The notes beneath the pieces are model-generated. The model saw nothing but the letters and a program-made list of their open reading frames with translations. It was not told the DNA's origin and ran no database searches. A program made the position numbers and the translations under genes. DNA of 64,000 nucleotides, from NCBI RefSeq assembly GCF_014203425.1, contig NZ_JACHJC010000001.1, positions 5,048,001-5,112,000 on the forward strand. The letters run 5' to 3'. Position 1 is the stretch's first letter, and each line of letters begins with the position of its first letter. The DNA is from Micromonospora echinospora (lineage in GTDB: Bacteria; Actinomycetota; Actinomycetes; Mycobacteriales; Micromonosporaceae). Shown here in pieces: positions 33,196 to 41,303 of the stretch.

Positions 33196-34827
33196 TCACC
33201 GGCGCAGGTGGCCGATGCCGTGCTGGTCGAGCCAGGCAACCGTCCGCGGCACGAACGTCGGCGCTCCCGAGCCGGCGCTGACGTCGGTGGCGACCAGCGG
33301 TACCTGGGCGGCGACCGGGAGCAGGGTGGACCGCCAGCAGGCCGGCGTGGCGCAGGCCGAGCGGTCGTCGACGCGCCAGGCCGCTGCCACGCTGCGACCG
33401 TCCGGGTCGGCCGGGCGGTACTCCAGCCACCGGCGCAGGTCGTTGCCGCCGTCGATCCCGGCGGCGAGGACCAGGTTGAACGAGCCCCGGACGCGAAGCA
33501 GGCGGATCTGCTCCTGCACGCCGAAGTTCGGCAGGCCGGCGCCGGCGCACTCGGTACCGCCGTCGCGCCAGCAGGTCCAGACCGCCGCGGGGTCAGTGCC
33601 GCCGGCCGCAGGGAAGTCGTAGGGCGAGATGTCGAAGACCACGGCGTTGTCGTCGCCGAACACCTCCGCCGCCGCGCTCCAGAAAGAACGGGTGGCGAGA
33701 ATGTCGCTCTGGCGCAGCGACACAACGGGTGTGATGCCGGCCCGGACGAGCCGGTCGACGTACAAAGCCGCCTCGTCGAGGTAACCGACGCGGTTCTGCC
33801 TGTCGGCAGCGCTGCCGGTGTAGACGTAGCAGGCGTCGCTCAGCACGACCCGCACCGCGTTGACGCCGCGGGCCCGTAGCGCGCCCACGGACGCGTCGTC
33901 GACCGGGCCGTCCCAGCGGATCGGTCCCCACGCGCACTCGCCGGGCGCGGCCGACCTGATGATTCCGCGTGGCCGGTACGGCCTCGGGTCGGCGGTGACG
34001 GTGAGGATGCGGTTGCCGAATGCCTTCAGCGCGGGTGCGGCACCTGGTGCCTGCGGCGGGAGCACCCGGATGCCGCGGACCTCGGCGGTGGCCTGGGCAC
34101 CGCCGCTGTCGTAGGCGGTGGCGGTCACGCGGGTACCGCTGTTCGGCGGCACGCCGCGCCAGTCGAACGCGTACGGCGCGGTGGTGTCCACGGCGAGCAG
34201 CCTGCCGCGCTCCCGGAACTCGACCCGCTCGATCCGCCGGCCGGCCGCCGCCGTGGCCTCCGCACGGATCGGGATGACGCCCGGCGCGGCGAAGAAGTCG
34301 TTGGGCAGGGGCGAGGTGAGCGCCACCGACGGCCCGCCCGGCAGCGGGCTGGGCAGCGGGCTCCCCGAGGCCGCCGGCGACGAGCCGGTCGGGCTGGCGA
34401 CGTCCGCGTTGCACGGCTGGCCGCTCAACAGCCAGTCGGTCGGCTCGGGGTCGGCACCCCGGTAGTTGCCGCCGAACCGCACCGTCACCGAGGCGCCGGT
34501 CGGCAGCGTGGACCCCGCCGGTGGGCGGAGCATGGTCACCGGGTACATCTCGCCGCTGCCGAGCGTGTATCCGTCGGGCAGCCGGTCGAGGCCCATGGTG
34601 ATCGTTTGGCCGTTGGCCTGCCGGAACCGCAGCCACCAGTCGGTGACGGGAGAGCCCAGGTTGGTGACCGTGAGCTCGGCCCAGAAGCCGCTGGACCATT
34701 CCCGGGTGATCTTGTAGTCCACCGTGCACGCCGTCGCGGCGTAGGCCGGCCGCAGCACCATCGTCATGGCCCCGCCGACGACGACCGCAGCGACCGTGGC
34801 CAGCGCGAAGATCCTGCGTCGCATCAT
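33196..34827 (-). CDS. Secreted CBM2 protein with Ig-like domain and catalytically degenerate GH5-like domain
   Basis: About 543 residues: signal peptide (to about residue 31, PAYA-A), CBM2-type cellulose-binding domain (about 33-140, with REWSSGFWAELTVTNLG), Pro/Ser linker, Ig-like domain (about 160-255), then a GH5-like TIM barrel (about 270-540). The barrel aligns with GH5 enzymes through NAVRVVLSDAC, SFWSAAAEVF, WTCWRDGG and WLEYRP. However, the usual FDxxNEP is FDISPYDF (residues 398-405), the usual GE(V/F)G nucleophile region is ATDVSAGS (Asp515 where Glu is expected), and the HxY motif reads WRVD. It is therefore probably a non-hydrolytic carbohydrate-binding protein. No frameshift or stop is seen. 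Start uncertain (34827, 34824 or 34838). Confidence 0.8.
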   Translation of the reverse strand: MMRRRIFALATVAAVVVGGAMTMVLRPAYAATACTVDYKITREWSSGFWAELTVTNLGSPVTDWWLRFRQANGQTITMGLDRLPDGYTLGSGEMYPVTMLRPPAGSTLPTGASVTVRFGGNYRGADPEPTDWLLSGQPCNADVASPTGSSPAASGSPLPSPLPGGPSVALTSPLPNDFFAAPGVIPIRAEATAAAGRRIERVEFRERGRLLAVDTTAPYAFDWRGVPPNSGTRVTATAYDSGGAQATAEVRGIRVLPPQAPGAAPALKAFGNRILTVTADPRPYRPRGIIRSAAPGECAWGPIRWDGPVDDASVGALRARGVNAVRVVLSDACYVYTGSAADRQNRVGYLDEAALYVDRLVRAGITPVVSLRQSDILATRSFWSAAAEVFGDDNAVVFDISPYDFPAAGGTDPAAVWTCWRDGGTECAGAGLPNFGVQEQIRLLRVRGSFNLVLAAGIDGGNDLRRWLEYRPADPDGRSVAAAWRVDDRSACATPACWRSTLLPVAAQVPLVATDVSAGSGAPTFVPRTVAWLDQHGIGHLRR

Positions 34828-34840
34828 GCCCCCCGCATTC

Positions 34841-34854
34841 ATCGATACGCATCG
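34841..34854. promoter_or_regulatory. ATCGATACGCATCG element at the 5' end of the CBM2 gene
   Basis: An imperfect palindrome resembling ATCGATACCGATGA before the LPMO gene (40353-40366) and GATGATAACGATACC before the Lpl transporter. It is 14 bases upstream of the preferred start, where repressor binding would block transcription or initiation. Confidence 0.35.
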
Positions 34855-34895
34855 CTTCACACAGCCTCAGCGGTCGGCGCACGTTCTGTCAATAC

Positions 34896-35002
34896 CGCGA
34901 GCGCCAGAACGCCACCCATGCGTGGGCCGAGGTCGAACTGCGGTTGGGCAACGCCGCTGACACGTGGAACGCGTGACCCATCTCCTGGCCGCCGATCCGT
35001 AA
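34896..35002 (+). pseudogene. Decayed fragment of a SARP/AfsR gene (activation-domain region)
   Basis: This stretch matches 15807-15915 inside the SARP gene at high identity. Long blocks are identical, including a run around GTGGGCCGAGGTCGAACTGC and another covering GACCCATCTCCTGGCCGCC, but there is a one-base loss around 34964 and a stop at the equivalent of the conserved DPYAE segment. No flanking SARP sequence remains on either side, so it is a small non-functional remnant of a duplicated or horizontally acquired paralogue. Confidence 0.8.
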
Positions 35003-35035
35003 GCTGCCCTCGCGCGCGCCGCTGGTCAGGTCCCC

Positions 35036-35407
35036 TCAGGACTCGGCGGTCGGCTCCAGCGTGTAGTGAATGGTCTGCGCGACGATCCAGCCGTTTTCGA
35101 TGATGTACGAGTCGGCGCCGTCGCGGACCCGCACGCCCTGTGCGTCAGCGGTCCATTCCAGGAACCCGATCCGATCCTCGATCAGCACGGTCGTGTAGGT
35201 GAAGTGGGCGCCCGGAAGCTCCGCGCTCAGCCACTGAGCCAGCTTCCGCACCCCGGCGTGCCCCCGGAACACTCCCCTACGATCGAGGACAAGGCAGCCC
35301 GGCGACACGTTGCGCTCGATGTCCTCGGCGAATCGGCCCTCGTTCGACAGGTGCAGATGCTCGTCGAGCACCTCGCTTGCCGAGCGCGCCCGCAAGTGCT
35401 CGGTCAT
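35036..35407 (-). CDS. SnoaL/NTF2-like single-domain protein
   Basis: 123 residues of one NTF2-like fold: an N-terminal helix with VLDEHLHLSNEGRFAEDIERNV, then the strand region FRGHAGVRKLAQWL and a C-terminal sheet with FLEWTADAQGVRVRDGADSYIIENGWI. Members act as small-molecule isomerases, hydratases or binding proteins; no catalytic dyad can be assigned here. The ATG at 35407 is preceded by a modest AGAGGG-type site. Isolated gene. Confidence 0.75.
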   Translation of the reverse strand: MTEHLRARSASEVLDEHLHLSNEGRFAEDIERNVSPGCLVLDRRGVFRGHAGVRKLAQWLSAELPGAHFTYTTVLIEDRIGFLEWTADAQGVRVRDGADSYIIENGWIVAQTIHYTLEPTAES

Positions 35408-35673
35408 TCACCGCACCCTCTCCCGTACATGGACGACTCACCCCATCATCCAACGCCGATCGGTCGCTGCGTCGCCGATCAAGGATGAGGCCCAGAACCG
35501 GCAGTCCATCCGCACCGCCGTGCCGCAGCACCGCTGCGCCGTCGGTCACCCGACCCGCCCCTTTCGCTCGGGGTCGCAATGGCGACAGGCTGTGTTGGGC
35601 TGCTCACCCTACGCTCTGGTCGGATGCCCGCGGTGAAGGTCACGGCGGAGTCGGCCGGAGGAGTGTGGGGCCC

Positions 35674-37431
35674 ATGCAGGCAGAGCGTACGGCTGCGCAG
35701 TTGCGCTATGACGAGACGGTCACGATCAAGGCGCTGCCGCGGCCGAAGGTGGAACCGACCCGGCCGACGGACAGCGAGAACCGGGTCTGCGGCGATGACC
35801 TGGTCTCGGCGTTGGACCGGCAGGTATACAAGACTCCACTGTTCATGATCGAAACCTGGGCGCGGGGGCAACAGGAGGCCTTCGGTCAGCAGCGCCCAGT
35901 GATCGCGATCGAGAAGTCGTACCGCAAGTGGGAAGGCACCGCCCACCTGGAGATCGAGTCGCCGGCGCTGCTGTCGGACGAGGGCCTGAAGCTGCACTTC
36001 AGCGTGACGGGCAACCCGCGGTACATGGCTCAGCCCCACGACCTGGTCCCGATCTACCTGGAGACGCCGACCGCGGACACGAAGAAGCCGGGCGAGCGGC
36101 AACTGTTGGTCGTGGTGATCGAGCCGACGTGGGACTACAACCACTGGGAGATCCGGGTCGAGTACACGCTGCGGCAGTTGGCGACGATTCTCAAGATCGA
36201 TCCGAGCGGCCCGGTGACCGCTCACACGATCACTCAGCGGTACCGTGAGCTGGGCCTGCGTGCGCAGTGGCTCGGCGTGGCCGACCAGCAGCAGGTCCAG
36301 GTCAACGGGGTACGCCACGAGAGCGGCGGGCTGGATCAGAAGGGGGGCTCCGGCAAGCTGCGGCTGGTCCCGTACACCCTGCTGGAACTGACCGGCACCG
36401 AGAACCGGCGCAACACGTCCTGGAACATGAGCGAGAAGCTCAACACCAGCCGCCCGGTGTTCAACACCTTCCAGGAGATCCTGCAGGGCGGCAAGGAGAT
36501 GATGACCACCCTGGAGTGCGAGGCGGAGTACAGGCTCGCCCGCGAGGGCGACCTCGCCCAGGTCATCGTCGCCATGAACAAGCTGCACGACGACGGCGAG
36601 ATGCAGAAGCGGCTGGGCATCCTCAAAATGACCGGCGAGCAGAAGGTGTACGAGGACACCTACTTCGACCTGCCCAACCCGTACGACCTGCTGGCCAACC
36701 GGATCGTGCTGCGCCGACGGCACCGCAGCAGCGACGCCGGGGGCACGTTCCTGTTCGCGCTCAAGGGCAAGACGTACCAGGACGGCGAGGGCCGACGGCT
36801 GCGCCTGGCGGCGCAATGCCAGTTGAAGACCACCGCTCTGACGACCACGACCGGTCAGGCGCTGCTGCGGCGGTTCCTCACCGACGACTCGGCCGACAAC
36901 GCGGTGGGCCGTACGATGCTGCACGCGCTGGACCACATCAAGCCTGTGATCAACCGTCTGAAGCAGGAGGACGTCGTCCCGGCGTTGACGGTCGTGTCGA
37001 ACCGGGACACGTTCACGATGACGCTGGCCAACGGCACCCAGATCGACTTCAGCGCAGACAGGGCCACCGGCCGGCTCGGCGACGGGCGTTCGGCGACCGT
37101 GTACAGCTTCGAGTTCGGGGTGGGCCACCCGGCCCTGACCCAGGCCGCGACGACCGGAGGCCCGACCACCGGAGGGGACGGCGAGACGACCGAGAAGGTC
37201 TCGGTCAAAGACATGATCGGCCAGTTCGAGCGCGCCGCGCCGCAGATCGTACGGCCGTACCACGTGCCCGCCGACCTGGTGAACCCGGCGGTGTTCAACC
37301 AGCCCGACTACCAACAGTTCGTCAAGCTGCTGCACGCCGTCGTCACCGACGTGTTCCAGCTCGACATCAAACGTCTCGAACTGGGCGGCAACAAGGCCCA
37401 CGACCTGGCGAAGCTTCTCGGTCTCATCTGA
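35674..37431 (+). CDS. CYTH-domain (triphosphate tunnel) protein with unrecognised N-terminal domain
   Basis: 585 residues, soluble. From about residue 278 to 490 it reads as a CYTH/triphosphate-tunnel fold: an acidic alternating strand LECEAEYRL (residues near 281-287; the classic motif is ExExK), YFDLPNPYDLLANRIVLRRRHR with several inward-facing basic residues, FALKGK, later NRDTFTMTLANG and the acidic YSFEFGVGH. CYTH proteins hydrolyse or cyclise triphosphates or polymerise phosphate. The first 270 residues (with WARGQQEAFGQQRPVIAIEK and EPTWDYNHWEIRVEYTLRQL) and the last 90 are not recognised. The ATG at 35674 has GGAGGAG ten bases upstream. No partner gene is evident on the same strand. 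Confidence 0.75.
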   Translation: MQAERTAAQLRYDETVTIKALPRPKVEPTRPTDSENRVCGDDLVSALDRQVYKTPLFMIETWARGQQEAFGQQRPVIAIEKSYRKWEGTAHLEIESPALLSDEGLKLHFSVTGNPRYMAQPHDLVPIYLETPTADTKKPGERQLLVVVIEPTWDYNHWEIRVEYTLRQLATILKIDPSGPVTAHTITQRYRELGLRAQWLGVADQQQVQVNGVRHESGGLDQKGGSGKLRLVPYTLLELTGTENRRNTSWNMSEKLNTSRPVFNTFQEILQGGKEMMTTLECEAEYRLAREGDLAQVIVAMNKLHDDGEMQKRLGILKMTGEQKVYEDTYFDLPNPYDLLANRIVLRRRHRSSDAGGTFLFALKGKTYQDGEGRRLRLAAQCQLKTTALTTTTGQALLRRFLTDDSADNAVGRTMLHALDHIKPVINRLKQEDVVPALTVVSNRDTFTMTLANGTQIDFSADRATGRLGDGRSATVYSFEFGVGHPALTQAATTGGPTTGGDGETTEKVSVKDMIGQFERAAPQIVRPYHVPADLVNPAVFNQPDYQQFVKLLHAVVTDVFQLDIKRLELGGNKAHDLAKLLGLI

Positions 37432-37619
37432 CTCCTGGATCGTCACCACCGCTGACGTGGACCCGAGCGTGCTACCAACAGCCCACCACGAGGCCGCCAC
37501 AGGGTTGACGCTGCCGCGCCTGAGCGGTTGGTGTTGACCTCGTGGCGGCGAGGCGGGTCAGGTCCAGCTACGCCGTGCCCTCACACGACCTCAACCGACC
37601 TGCCTGGCGGTACACCCAC

Positions 37620-38150
37620 CTAGGTGAGCGCATGCACCAGTGCGGTCACCGCTCCGGCCAGGAGGGCCACGCCCGTGCCGGCACCGACGACGGCGCTAGG
37701 GGTCAGATTGCGTCGCCGGGCGACGGCGGCGCCGAGGAGCGCGACCAGGGTGACGAGCCCGGCCCAGATCGAGAGGGCCGGATACCCCAGAAGTGGCGCC
37801 AGGGGGAAGAAGTGCAGGCCGACGATCAGGGCGATCCAGACCGGAACCAGGGACGTGCGGCCGGCCCGCCGGAGCCAGATCGCGCCGGCGGCACAGAGGA
37901 CCACCTCGATCAGGACGATCACACCGAAGAGCGGCCCCGTCCTCTCGTCCACGGAGTTGCCCTCGTCCCAGGTGCGCTCGGTGACGATGCCGCCGATGAT
38001 CGCTGCCACCAGCGACAACACCGAGCCGATACCGAGCCACGGACGCCACGCCTTGGGCGGTGCCTCCTGCGCCCAGCCGAACCAGACCATCCCGAAGACT
38101 CCGAAGATCGCGGCGGTGGCGGCGGCGTTCGCGGCGAATTCAGCATCCAT
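37620..38150 (-). CDS. Multi-spanning membrane protein, unknown function
   Basis: 176 residues with about five hydrophobic segments (near residues 8-28, 40-60, 75-95, 103-122, 125-145 and a C-terminal stretch). No known motif. Codon bias is consistent with a real gene. The ATG is at 38150. It is convergent with the CYTH gene and followed upstream by another single-pass membrane protein on the same strand. Confidence 0.65.
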   Translation of the reverse strand: MDAEFAANAAATAAIFGVFGMVWFGWAQEAPPKAWRPWLGIGSVLSLVAAIIGGIVTERTWDEGNSVDERTGPLFGVIVLIEVVLCAAGAIWLRRAGRTSLVPVWIALIVGLHFFPLAPLLGYPALSIWAGLVTLVALLGAAVARRRNLTPSAVVGAGTGVALLAGAVTALVHALT

Positions 38151-38399
38151 CGGCGCAGTCTAGGGGCAGATGACCGTCGCTCCGGACGGTGCCCGCGCGG
38201 GGCGCCACAACGCAAATCCGCTTGTGAACACGCTCAGGACGGCCCGCACCAGCGCCTCGCGGCAGGACGGAAGCAACAGGTGTCCTGGCCGGTGACACTG
38301 ATCATTCCCTGGGGGTCGCGACGCACGACAATGACGCCTCCACCTTGGCGGATGGACGGTGCGGATGGCAGGGCAGCGGGTGTCGGCCGCTCGGTGTGG

Positions 38400-38984
38400 T
38401 CAGAGGCCGGCGGCGGCGTCGTACCGGCGCCGCAGGTCGGCCATCTCCGACGGGGGCAACGCTTCCCTGAGGGCCAGCTCCTCGTACTTGTCGGGGAACA
38501 TCTCGCGAAGCCGGTCGACGAATCGGACGTCGGCGGTCGCCTCGACCACCTCGATGCCGGGAGGTCGGGTGGTCATGTCCATGATCAACGGGCCGACGAG
38601 TTTGACCGCTCCGTCCCAATGGCGCTTCTGTTCGGTGACGCCGCAGAGGTGGAAGCCGTAGACCGTCTCGACGTCGGCCAGTGTGGCGGCCCCGGCGGGC
38701 TCGTAGCCGTAGACATGGACTCCACAGACGATCGTCGGCGGGGCCTGCTCTCCGGCTGACGCCTCTGGGACGGTATGCCCGGCATGCTGATGATCTTTCG
38801 GGTCCGCCTGCTCGAGGGTCGTACGCATCCGGGTCAGGATCTCCTGGCGGAGAACTGCCGGGTCCGTCCTCGGGGTGGTCGAGGTGACCAGGGCGGCCAC
38901 ACCGATCGACGCGGCAAGCAGGCACACCTCGATCCATACGAAGACGCTTCGGTACCAGCCGCTGACGCCTACCCGGGAAATCAT
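38400..38984 (-). CDS. Single-pass membrane protein, unknown function
   Basis: 194 residues. One N-terminal transmembrane helix (about 13-33, VFVWIEVCLLAASIGVAALV) precedes an extracytoplasmic or cytoplasmic soluble part with two cysteines (IVCGVHVYGYE and YGFHLCGVTEQK) that could pair. It ends with PPSEMADLRRRYDAA. No family recognised. The neighbouring minus-strand membrane protein is 250 bases downstream. Confidence 0.6.
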   Translation of the reverse strand: MISRVGVSGWYRSVFVWIEVCLLAASIGVAALVTSTTPRTDPAVLRQEILTRMRTTLEQADPKDHQHAGHTVPEASAGEQAPPTIVCGVHVYGYEPAGAATLADVETVYGFHLCGVTEQKRHWDGAVKLVGPLIMDMTTRPPGIEVVEATADVRFVDRLREMFPDKYEELALREALPPSEMADLRRRYDAAAGL

Positions 38985-39085
38985 GGTCGTTCTTCACCTC
39001 ATCGCGGTTCCTGGTGGTGGTGCAGGGCAGCAGGCGGGGTCTGTCGTGGTGGCGACCCCGCCGCACTGTCAGCCCCGGCGCAGGG

Positions 39086-39124
39086 CGACGGTGGGGTGGC
39101 GCGTGCCGCGCCACCCCACCGTCG
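39086..39124 (-). terminator. 18-bp perfect stem terminator of the LPMO gene
   Basis: Arms 39086-39103 and 39107-39124 are perfectly complementary with a three-base loop, beginning seven bases after the LPMO stop. One of the strongest hairpins in the window. Confidence 0.85.
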
Positions 39125-39130
39125 ATGCTG

Positions 39131-40186
39131 TTACCGGGCGGTGCAGGTGAGGGTGGGTGCGGAGTTGGTGCCGTTCCAGGAGGCGTTGAAGCCGAAGCTG
39201 GTGCTGGCGTTGGCGCTCAGGGAACCGTTGTAAGCGACGTTCGACGCGGAGACCGACGAACCGCTCGAGGTGACCGTCGCGTTCCAGGCGTTGGTGATGC
39301 TCTGGCCGTTGGGCCAGGTCCACGCCACCGTCCATCCGGAGATGGCGGCGTTGCCGGCCTGGACGGTGACCTCGGCGCCGAAGCCACCGGACCACTCGCT
39401 GGACTTGCGGTAGGTGGCGGTGCAGGCACCGTTGCCGGCCGGCGGCGGCGTGGTGGGCGGCGGAGTCGTCGGCGGCGGGGTGGTGGTGGGCGGCGGGGTC
39501 GTCGGCGGCGGGGTGCCGCCACCGCCGAAGATCACGTCACTGCAGAGGTAGTACGGCTGGTCGAGGTGGGATGCCTGCCAGATGGTGTAGACGACGTGCC
39601 GCCCGGTGCGGTTGCCCGCGTTCACCTGCGCCTCGTAGAGCCCGGTGGTCGGGTAGCTGCCGGTGCGCAGCACCAGTTCGAGGCTGTTCCAGGTGAGGGG
39701 CTGGGTGGTCGGGTCGAAGCCCTGCTTGGTGATGTAGATCAACATGTAGTCGGCACCGTGCTTGGCACCGTCGGTCAGCGTCAGCGTGAAGTTGTTCGGC
39801 ATTGGCTTCGCGGTCCACGCGCCGACCGCGTCGAGCGAGGCGTACAGGCCACCCTGGGTGCGACCGCCGCTGCACAGCTGTCCGTCAGGGACGGCGGCCT
39901 GGTGGTTGCCGCCGACGTTCTCGCGGTACAGGCCGTTCCAGTTCCACATGGTGTTCGGGTTGGCCTGCCACGCCTGCCAGCACATCGGGTCGGTCTGGGC
40001 CATCGTGGGGTTGAGGTGGTCGGAACCCCAGCGCTCGTAACATCCGTAGTTGCGTGACGGCGGGTTGGTGACCGATCCGTGCGCCGAGGCCGGAGCGGCC
40101 TGGTTGACCACGACCATCGTGAACGAGGCGACGAGAACTGCAACCGCGCTCAGTCCCAGGCGGCGTGCTGTTCGTGAGATTTTCAT
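39131..40186 (-). CDS. Secreted AA10 lytic polysaccharide monooxygenase with CBM2
   Basis: Copper enzyme that oxidatively cleaves cellulose or chitin outside the cell. Of 351 residues, the signal peptide ends at PASA, leaving His36 (HGSVTNPPSR) as the mature N-terminus that forms the copper histidine brace. The second brace histidine is probably in GAKHGADYMLIY, and the family end motif YTIWQASHLDQPYYLCSDV follows. A Pro/Thr-rich linker (PPPTTPPPTTT type) joins a C-terminal CBM2 (about 255-351). The ATG at 40186 is used; a frame up to 40237 lacks a signal-like start. The CBM2 and domain type suggest cellulose. Upstream DNA carries ATCGATAC and ATGTTAG elements. Confidence 0.95.
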   Translation of the reverse strand: MKISRTARRLGLSAVAVLVASFTMVVVNQAAPASAHGSVTNPPSRNYGCYERWGSDHLNPTMAQTDPMCWQAWQANPNTMWNWNGLYRENVGGNHQAAVPDGQLCSGGRTQGGLYASLDAVGAWTAKPMPNNFTLTLTDGAKHGADYMLIYITKQGFDPTTQPLTWNSLELVLRTGSYPTTGLYEAQVNAGNRTGRHVVYTIWQASHLDQPYYLCSDVIFGGGGTPPPTTPPPTTTPPPTTPPPTTPPPAGNGACTATYRKSSEWSGGFGAEVTVQAGNAAISGWTVAWTWPNGQSITNAWNATVTSSGSSVSASNVAYNGSLSANASTSFGFNASWNGTNSAPTLTCTAR

Positions 40187-40324
40187 CGATGCTCCAGTGG
40201 ATGCGCCGGCGCCCAGTTGCCCTCGCTGGGTGCCCACCCCGGAGAATGTGACGCCGATCGATTAAAGCCGTCCGAGAGGTGGACGGCACTGCTGCCCAGC
40301 AGCGCTTGGCGACTCCCAGCCACG

Positions 40325-40366
40325 ATGTTAGTAGAGACCGCCGTCAATGTAAATCGATACCGATGA
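40325..40366 (-). promoter_or_regulatory. LPMO upstream region: ATGTTAG half-site and ATGTAAATCGATACCGATGA element
   Basis: ATCGATACCGAT (40353-40364) is preceded by ATGTAA and lies about 167 bases from the LPMO start. The half-site ATGTTAG (40325-40331) copies half of the GH5 operator palindrome. Both may mediate repression; inference only. Confidence 0.4.
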
Positions 40367-40415
40367 CACGACTCCCGCCTGGCGGTGGGCAGGTGGCCCG
40401 TGGGACGCTCCCGTC

Positions 40416-41165
40416 ATGCGTATCGCCGAGCACATCGCCGTGCTGGATGAGGAGGGCGTCCGACTGGCAGAGGCGGCGCGCCGGGCGGGCCTGGACGCAC
40501 CCGTGCCCACCTGCCCGGGATGGCAGGTCCGTGATCTGCTGCGCCATGTCGGCGGTGTACATCGCTGGGCCACTGCCCACGTGATCACGGGACGCCGTCA
40601 GCCTTTCTCCGATCGGGAAGAGGCGGAGTTCTTCGCCGCAGTCGATGACGACGAGCTGTCGGACTGGTTTCGGGAGGGCCACCGCGCACTCGTGGACACG
40701 CTGGCAGCGGCTGACGAGAGCGTGGAGTGTTGGATGTTTCTCCCCGCGCCCTCGCCGTTGGCGTTCTGGGCACGTCGGCAGGCTCACGAGACCGCAGTAC
40801 ACCGCGCCGATGCCGAGTCGGCCATCTCCACGGTTCCGCACTGGGACCCGTCCTTCGCCGCTGACGGCATCGATGAACTGCTCAGCGGCTTCTTCGGCCG
40901 GCCCGGTGGGCGTCTGGTGGCCGATCCATCCCGCAGCATGGCCCTGGTGCCCACTGACATCGACGCGGGATGGACCTTCCACATCGAGCCGGCCGGGCGC
41001 CGACTGGTCGCCGGTGAGATGCCGGCCCAGCTGACCATCGTGGGACCTGCATCCGAGCTCTACCTCTTGCTGTGGAACCGGAGCGGGACTGAACGCCTTG
41101 AACTACGCGGCGACGCGGCCGTCCTGGATCTCTGGCGGACACGGGCCACGGTCACCTGGAACTGA
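40416..41165 (+). CDS. Maleylpyruvate isomerase / mycothiol-dependent DinB-like enzyme family
   Basis: 249 residues. N-terminal four-helix DinB-like domain (about 1-160) with the family motif PTCPGWQVRDLLRHVGGVHRW and the second metal-binding histidine segment RRQAHETAVHRADAE, then a C-terminal sterol-carrier-like domain (about 175-245) with LTIVGPASELYLLLWNR. Such proteins use mycothiol as cofactor, which is specific to actinobacteria; physiological substrate is unknown. It starts at ATG 40416, divergent from the LPMO gene. Confidence 0.88.
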   Translation: MRIAEHIAVLDEEGVRLAEAARRAGLDAPVPTCPGWQVRDLLRHVGGVHRWATAHVITGRRQPFSDREEAEFFAAVDDDELSDWFREGHRALVDTLAAADESVECWMFLPAPSPLAFWARRQAHETAVHRADAESAISTVPHWDPSFAADGIDELLSGFFGRPGGRLVADPSRSMALVPTDIDAGWTFHIEPAGRRLVAGEMPAQLTIVGPASELYLLLWNRSGTERLELRGDAAVLDLWRTRATVTWN

Positions 41166-41303
41166 CGCGGCATGTGCGGGTGCCTTCGACGTGCTGCTGC
41201 GCCGAGTATGAGCAGGCCGCCGCGAGGTGACGGGGAACGGGCCTGTCCGTTCGGTGGCGCCGCCGCCGGGCCACGCTCGGCCGAAGGCGCGACCCGACCC
41301 GGA

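Noticed and set aside
37486..37545. CCACGAGG/CCTCGTGG repeat after the CYTH gene as terminator
   Set aside because: Arms are 44 bases apart and competing pairings exist; not convincing as an intrinsic terminator.
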